Both the position numbers and the translations under genes were made by a program. Positions 60,747-63,805 of a stretch of 63,805 nt of DNA are shown one piece after another. Under the pieces are notes generated by a model that saw only the letters and a list, made by a program, of their open reading frames with translations, did not search any database and had not been told where the DNA came from. How positions within the stretch are numbered: the first letter of the stretch is position 1; the number at the start of each line of letters is the position of its first letter. Source of the stretch: Fibrobacterota bacterium (GTDB lineage: Bacteria > Fibrobacterota > Fibrobacteria > UBA11236); contig JAQBPN010000041.1 in NCBI GenBank assembly GCA_028287505.1, positions 1 through 63,805 of the forward strand, given 5' to 3'.

Positions 60747-61337
60747 TCAAAGGAAGGGAAGCTGAACGTCCAGGACCGCGGTCCAGCTATCGGCATCCGA
60801 TTGGGAGGTCCCCAATTGGTCGCCGAAAACGGGGCGATAGGTAAACCGGGGCGCGAAGCCGAGGTTTTTTCTTTGCCATTCGGCTCCCACGGAGAGAGGA
60901 ATCCCGAATGTGGCTCCATCTTCCAGCCTTTGGGTTCCCAGATAGGCTCCATATCCAAGGCCGGCCGCGGCGTACAGATCCACCTTGTCGGATCGGACGG
61001 GGCGGACTTTGACCGAGCCGTCCAGAAGCAGGGGAATGGTCTCGCTTTCCCCCCGGACGGATTGGCTGAAGGCGGTGGTAGCCGCGCCTTCCACGGCCAG
61101 GTTGGGATTGAGCGGGTATTCCAGCCGGGTATCCAGGGCCAGGCCGGTGGACGGGGATTGTTGGGCGAGGTATGCCATCGACCCCGCTCCCACGGAGAAC
61201 TTGGCCCGTTCCATGTCCATCTTGGTGAGCGCGGCCCAGGGGTGGCCGACGCCGGCGAAAATCACCGCCGCAAAGGTCCAGATGTAAAGATTCCCGAATG
61301 CATTCCCGAATGCGCGTGGAAAATTGTTGCGTGACAT
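60747..61337 (-). CDS. Small predicted outer-membrane beta-barrel protein
   Basis: A 196-residue protein from ATG 61337, with GGAGGA 5 bases upstream. The signal peptide hydrophobic core (IWTFAAVIFAGVGHPWAA) is followed by alternating strands (TGLALDTRLEYPLNPNLAVE, D-L-Y-A-A-A-G-L-G-Y-G-A-Y-L, L-G-F-A-P-R-F-T-Y-R-P-V-F-G) and a C-terminal aromatic strand ending L-P-F-L, the usual signal for outer-membrane insertion. It resembles OmpW/OmpA-like 8-strand barrels, with no specific family. It stands alone on the minus strand. Confidence 0.78.
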   Translation of the reverse strand: MSRNNFPRAFGNAFGNLYIWTFAAVIFAGVGHPWAALTKMDMERAKFSVGAGSMAYLAQQSPSTGLALDTRLEYPLNPNLAVEGAATTAFSQSVRGESETIPLLLDGSVKVRPVRSDKVDLYAAAGLGYGAYLGTQRLEDGATFGIPLSVGAEWQRKNLGFAPRFTYRPVFGDQLGTSQSDADSWTAVLDVQLPFL

Positions 61338-61487
61338 GTTCCTCCATTCCGGCGCGTCAAAAAGGCTACGCCCAGGCCAGGCCATATCTATTAAAAAAAG
61401 AAAATCAGACCGGGAATCCTAAATGGATCCATCGCATGCCCGCGGGCCCCCGCGGGCAAGGCCCGCAGGAGTAATGGGAAAGGGTGA

Positions 61488-62330
61488 TCAGGGTTCCGGA
61501 GCGCCGGAGGCTTCGGCCGGGAAGGCCGTGCTGGTTGCGTAGAACTTCGGGCGGTCCTCGGTGAGCCGGCTGAACCCGGAAGAGCGGTTGGCCTCGTACA
61601 GCAAAAGCGAAAGGGCCACGCTGGCGTTGAAGGAATGCGCGCCGGGCGCCATCGGAATCTTCACCACATATGTGCAGGCGCGCCGGACATGGGGCGGGAT
61701 GCCGCGATCCTCGCCGCCCACCACGAAAACCACCGGGCCGTCGTACTTGCCCTTGGTCATGTCCACTTCGCCGTCCTCTTCCAACCCGATGATGGTGTAG
61801 CCTTCGTTGCGCAGGGACTTCAATTCCTTTTCGATGTCCCCCACCTGGCAGATGGCGATGGACTCGAGGGATCCGGCCGCGGTCTTGGCCACGGCGGGGG
61901 TGAGGCCGGCGCCGCCCTTGTTGTGGGATAGCACCACGTCCGCGCCCATGCAGACGGCGGAGCGTATGCAGGCGCCCAGGTTGCGCGGATCTTCCATGGC
62001 GGCGGGCACCACGATCATGGGCGAATAGCCGGCGCGCTTGGAGGCCACGAGTTCCTTTTTCACGTCTTCCCAATTGTCCCAGGCGCGGGTGTTGCAGAAC
62101 GCGAGCACGCCCTGGTGGGCGCCTTTGTACCACTGGTCCAGACGGGCCTTGGGCAACTGGTGGACGCGGATTTTCTGGGCGTCGGCCAGTTTCTGCAGCT
62201 CGTGCAGGCGATGGTTCTGGCCGCCATGGAGCAGGACCAGATGGTTGATCTTGCCGGGCGATCCGCGCAGCAGGGCCTCTACGGCATGAACGCCGGCCAC
62301 GATGGATGTTTCGTCTACTTGCTTGGGCAT
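61488..62330 (-). CDS. rlmB: SpoU-family rRNA 2'-O-methyltransferase (RlmB-like)
   Basis: A 280-residue SPOUT enzyme. An N-terminal L30e-like substrate-binding domain (VAGVHAVEALLRGSPGKINH) precedes the knot domain with all three motifs: D-P-R-N-L-G-A-C-I-R-S-A (motif 1 with catalytic Arg), V-V-G-G-E-D-R-G-I-P (motif 2), and IPMAPGAHSFNASVALSLLL (motif 3). It probably methylates G2251 of 23S rRNA, although TrmH-type tRNA activity cannot be excluded. It has a short C-terminal extension beyond L-L-L-Y-E. It lies 35 bases downstream of carA on the same strand. Confidence 0.92.
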   Translation of the reverse strand: MPKQVDETSIVAGVHAVEALLRGSPGKINHLVLLHGGQNHRLHELQKLADAQKIRVHQLPKARLDQWYKGAHQGVLAFCNTRAWDNWEDVKKELVASKRAGYSPMIVVPAAMEDPRNLGACIRSAVCMGADVVLSHNKGGAGLTPAVAKTAAGSLESIAICQVGDIEKELKSLRNEGYTIIGLEEDGEVDMTKGKYDGPVVFVVGGEDRGIPPHVRRACTYVVKIPMAPGAHSFNASVALSLLLYEANRSSGFSRLTEDRPKFYATSTAFPAEASGAPEP

Positions 62331-62365
62331 GTCGGGGGGCTTTTCGTTTGGGGGAAGCCGGCGCT

Positions 62366-63556
62366 TCAGCCTGCGCGGCGGTTCGGGGACGAACCGGCCG
62401 CGGTCGCTTCCGCTTGGGTCGCGTGCTTGCGGATCTGATCGAAGAATTCCTCGAACAGGTAGTGGGAATCCTTGGGACCCGGCGAGGCCTCGGGATGGTA
62501 CTGCACCGAATAGGCGGGCAGGGTGCGATGGCGCAGGCCCGCCACGGTCTTATCGTTCAGGTTGATATGCGTGACTTCCACCCGCTTGTCGTCCAGGCTC
62601 TCGGGATCGACCGCGAAGCCGTGGTTCTGGGAAGTGATTTCCACCTTGCCCGTGCGCAGATCCTTGACCGGATGGTTGGCGCCGCGGTGGCCGAACTTGA
62701 GTTTGAAGGTGGTTCCGCCCAGGGAGCGCGCCAGCAGTTGATGGCCCAGGCAGATTCCGAAAATGGGCTTCACGCCCAGCAGGCTTTTGATGGTATCCAC
62801 CGCATAGTCCAACAGCGCCGGATCGCCGGGGCCGTTGGAAAGGAAGATGCCGTCCGGATTGATGGCCAGGATGTCTTCGGCCTTGGCGTCGGCGGGAAAG
62901 CGGACCACTTCCGCGCCCTGGGTCTGCAGCTTGCGCAGGATGTTGTACTTCATGCCGTAGTCTATGGCGGCCACGGTGAAGCGCGCCTTGCGCACGGGAA
63001 TGGGTTGGAAGCTGAGCGCGTGCTCTCCTTCGTCCCAGCCTTCCTTGGCGGCGATGGTCACTTTTTTCACGAAATCGATCTGGGTGAAGGACGGCACGGC
63101 CTTGGCTTTGGCCAGCACGGCGTTCACGTCGTACTCGCCCACGACGATGATGCCGTTCTTGGCTCCGGTCTCGCGCAGGATGCGGGTCAGCCGGCGCGTA
63201 TCCACGCCCTGGATTCCGGGGATGTTGTTCTTCTTCAGGTATTCGGACAGGGACCAGGGATGGGTGGCGCGGCCTTCGTCGGCGCGCCAGTTGGAAGGGT
63301 ATTCGCAACAGTTCTTGACCACCAGGCCGGCGACCTGGATCTTCTTCGACTCCACGTCCTCGGGATTGATCCCGTAGTTGCCGATTTCCGGATAGGTGAG
63401 GGTGACGATCTGGCCGGAGTAGGAAGGATCGGTGAGGATCTCCTGATAGCCGGTCATGGAGGTGTTGAAACAGACCTCCCCCGAACCTTCGCGTTCGGCT
63501 CCGAAGGATTCCCCTTCGAAATAGCTACCGTCTTCCAGGGCAAGTATGGCTTTCAT
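62366..63556 (-). CDS. carA: Carbamoyl-phosphate synthase small (glutamine amidotransferase) subunit
   Basis: A 396-residue subunit that supplies ammonia from glutamine to CarB for arginine and pyrimidine synthesis. The N-terminal domain reads K-A-I-L-A-L-E-D-G-S-Y-F-E-G. The class I amidotransferase domain holds the Cys nucleophile in P-I-F-G-I-C-L-G-H-Q-L-L-A, the oxyanion motif, and the His-Glu pair in YSVQYHPEASPGPKD. The C-terminus has an extra Ala/Ser-rich tail of about 20 residues. carB is not in the window. It lies 21 bases downstream of the cyclo-ligase gene. Confidence 0.97.
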   Translation of the reverse strand: MKAILALEDGSYFEGESFGAEREGSGEVCFNTSMTGYQEILTDPSYSGQIVTLTYPEIGNYGINPEDVESKKIQVAGLVVKNCCEYPSNWRADEGRATHPWSLSEYLKKNNIPGIQGVDTRRLTRILRETGAKNGIIVVGEYDVNAVLAKAKAVPSFTQIDFVKKVTIAAKEGWDEGEHALSFQPIPVRKARFTVAAIDYGMKYNILRKLQTQGAEVVRFPADAKAEDILAINPDGIFLSNGPGDPALLDYAVDTIKSLLGVKPIFGICLGHQLLARSLGGTTFKLKFGHRGANHPVKDLRTGKVEITSQNHGFAVDPESLDDKRVEVTHINLNDKTVAGLRHRTLPAYSVQYHPEASPGPKDSHYLFEEFFDQIRKHATQAEATAAGSSPNRRAG

Positions 63557-63577
63557 TCTGCTGATTCTCCGCGCCGC

Positions 63578-63805
63578 TTATACATCCGCGCGGGGGGCGG
63601 AGAAGACCAAGAGCCGTTTCTCCGAAACCACCGCGTCCATAAGCTGATCATGCGGGTCCAAAGTTAAGTTTTTCTGGGTGATTAGCACGTCGAATCCCAA
63701 CCCCGCCCGGAGCGCCCGATTGCCGGCGAGGTATCGGTCATAAAATCCCAAACCTTTGCCCAATCGGCCACCCCGGTTATCGAAGCAAAGCCCTGGAATC
63801 AGCAC
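63578..63805 (-). CDS. 5-formyltetrahydrofolate cyclo-ligase, C-terminal part
   Basis: The frame enters from the right edge and shows the C-terminal 76 residues of the family: V-L-I-P-G-L-C-F-D-N-R-G-G-R-L-G, then F-Y-D-R-Y-L, then A-G-L-G-F-D and a final D-P-H-D-Q-L-M-D-A-V-V-S-E. The enzyme converts 5-formyl- to 5,10-methenyl-tetrahydrofolate with ATP. The N-terminal ATP-binding half is outside the window. It is probably the upstream member of a cyclo-ligase-carA-rlmB transcription unit. Confidence 0.9.
   Translation of the reverse strand: MLIPGLCFDNRGGRLGKGLGFYDRYLAGNRALRAGLGFDVLITQKNLTLDPHDQLMDAVVSEKRLLVFSAPRADV

Overview
The window is a high-GC (visibly about 60%) chromosomal segment of a Gram-negative bacterium, most likely a non-ruminal member of Fibrobacterota. 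Three gene families support this. One is a roughly 935-residue lipoprotein with the layout of the Fibrobacter TIGR02171 paralogous family. The second is a regulator of the Fibrobacter TIGR02147 type. The third is the set of secreted lipoproteins, outer-membrane barrels and C-terminal sorting-like domains. No rRNA, CRISPR array or transposase was found. The single tRNA is an initiator tRNA.

Layout. 0-10.8 kb: edge of a Yip1-like gene, tRNA-fMet with its own promoter and terminator, a DUF2062 membrane protein, two secreted lipoproteins, a convergent SGNH-hydrolase/TPR protein, rfbC, a beta-lactamase-fold hydrolase, a lamin-tail lipoprotein and pssA. 10.8-17.8 kb (minus): a translationally coupled set of small membrane protein, histidine kinase, OmpR-type regulator and secreted beta-propeller/TPR protein, plus a LysM-like envelope protein. 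18.2-28.6 kb (plus): seven genes, every one overlapping the next: an HTH regulator, two outer-membrane barrels, a 1157-residue periplasmic TPR protein, a 999-residue TPR lipoprotein, a short exported protein and an exported LolA-like protein. The arrangement recalls the envelope part of the Myxococcus Glt gliding machinery. It is the best candidate here for a poorly described multi-protein system.

28.9-44.1 kb: a carbohydrate-binding-like secreted protein, gpmI, an RNA methyltransferase with long Arg/Gly-rich tails, a CbiX-like chelatase, a STAS protein, gcvT with a structured leader, ftsK, a tandem ABM-domain protein, a 1-Cys peroxiredoxin, the TIGR02147 regulator with a divergent Cys-rich protein, and a membrane protein. 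Two large inverted-repeat elements lie in this stretch, one before gcvT and one after ftsK.

44.1-56.3 kb: the usual yebC-ruvC-ruvA-ruvB order is kept on the minus strand, but about 9.3 kb of plus-strand DNA separates ruvC from ruvA. That insert carries an exported HEAT-like protein, a 2291-residue exported Rhs/YD-repeat protein with an HExxH C-terminal domain, and an overlapping small lipoprotein that could be its immunity protein. Base composition drops sharply at the Rhs tip. 56.3-63.8 kb (minus): cell-wall amidase, smpB, an HU-family protein, a TPR membrane protein, an outer-membrane barrel, an rlmB-type methyltransferase, carA, and the C-terminal part of a 5-formyltetrahydrofolate cyclo-ligase cut by the window edge.
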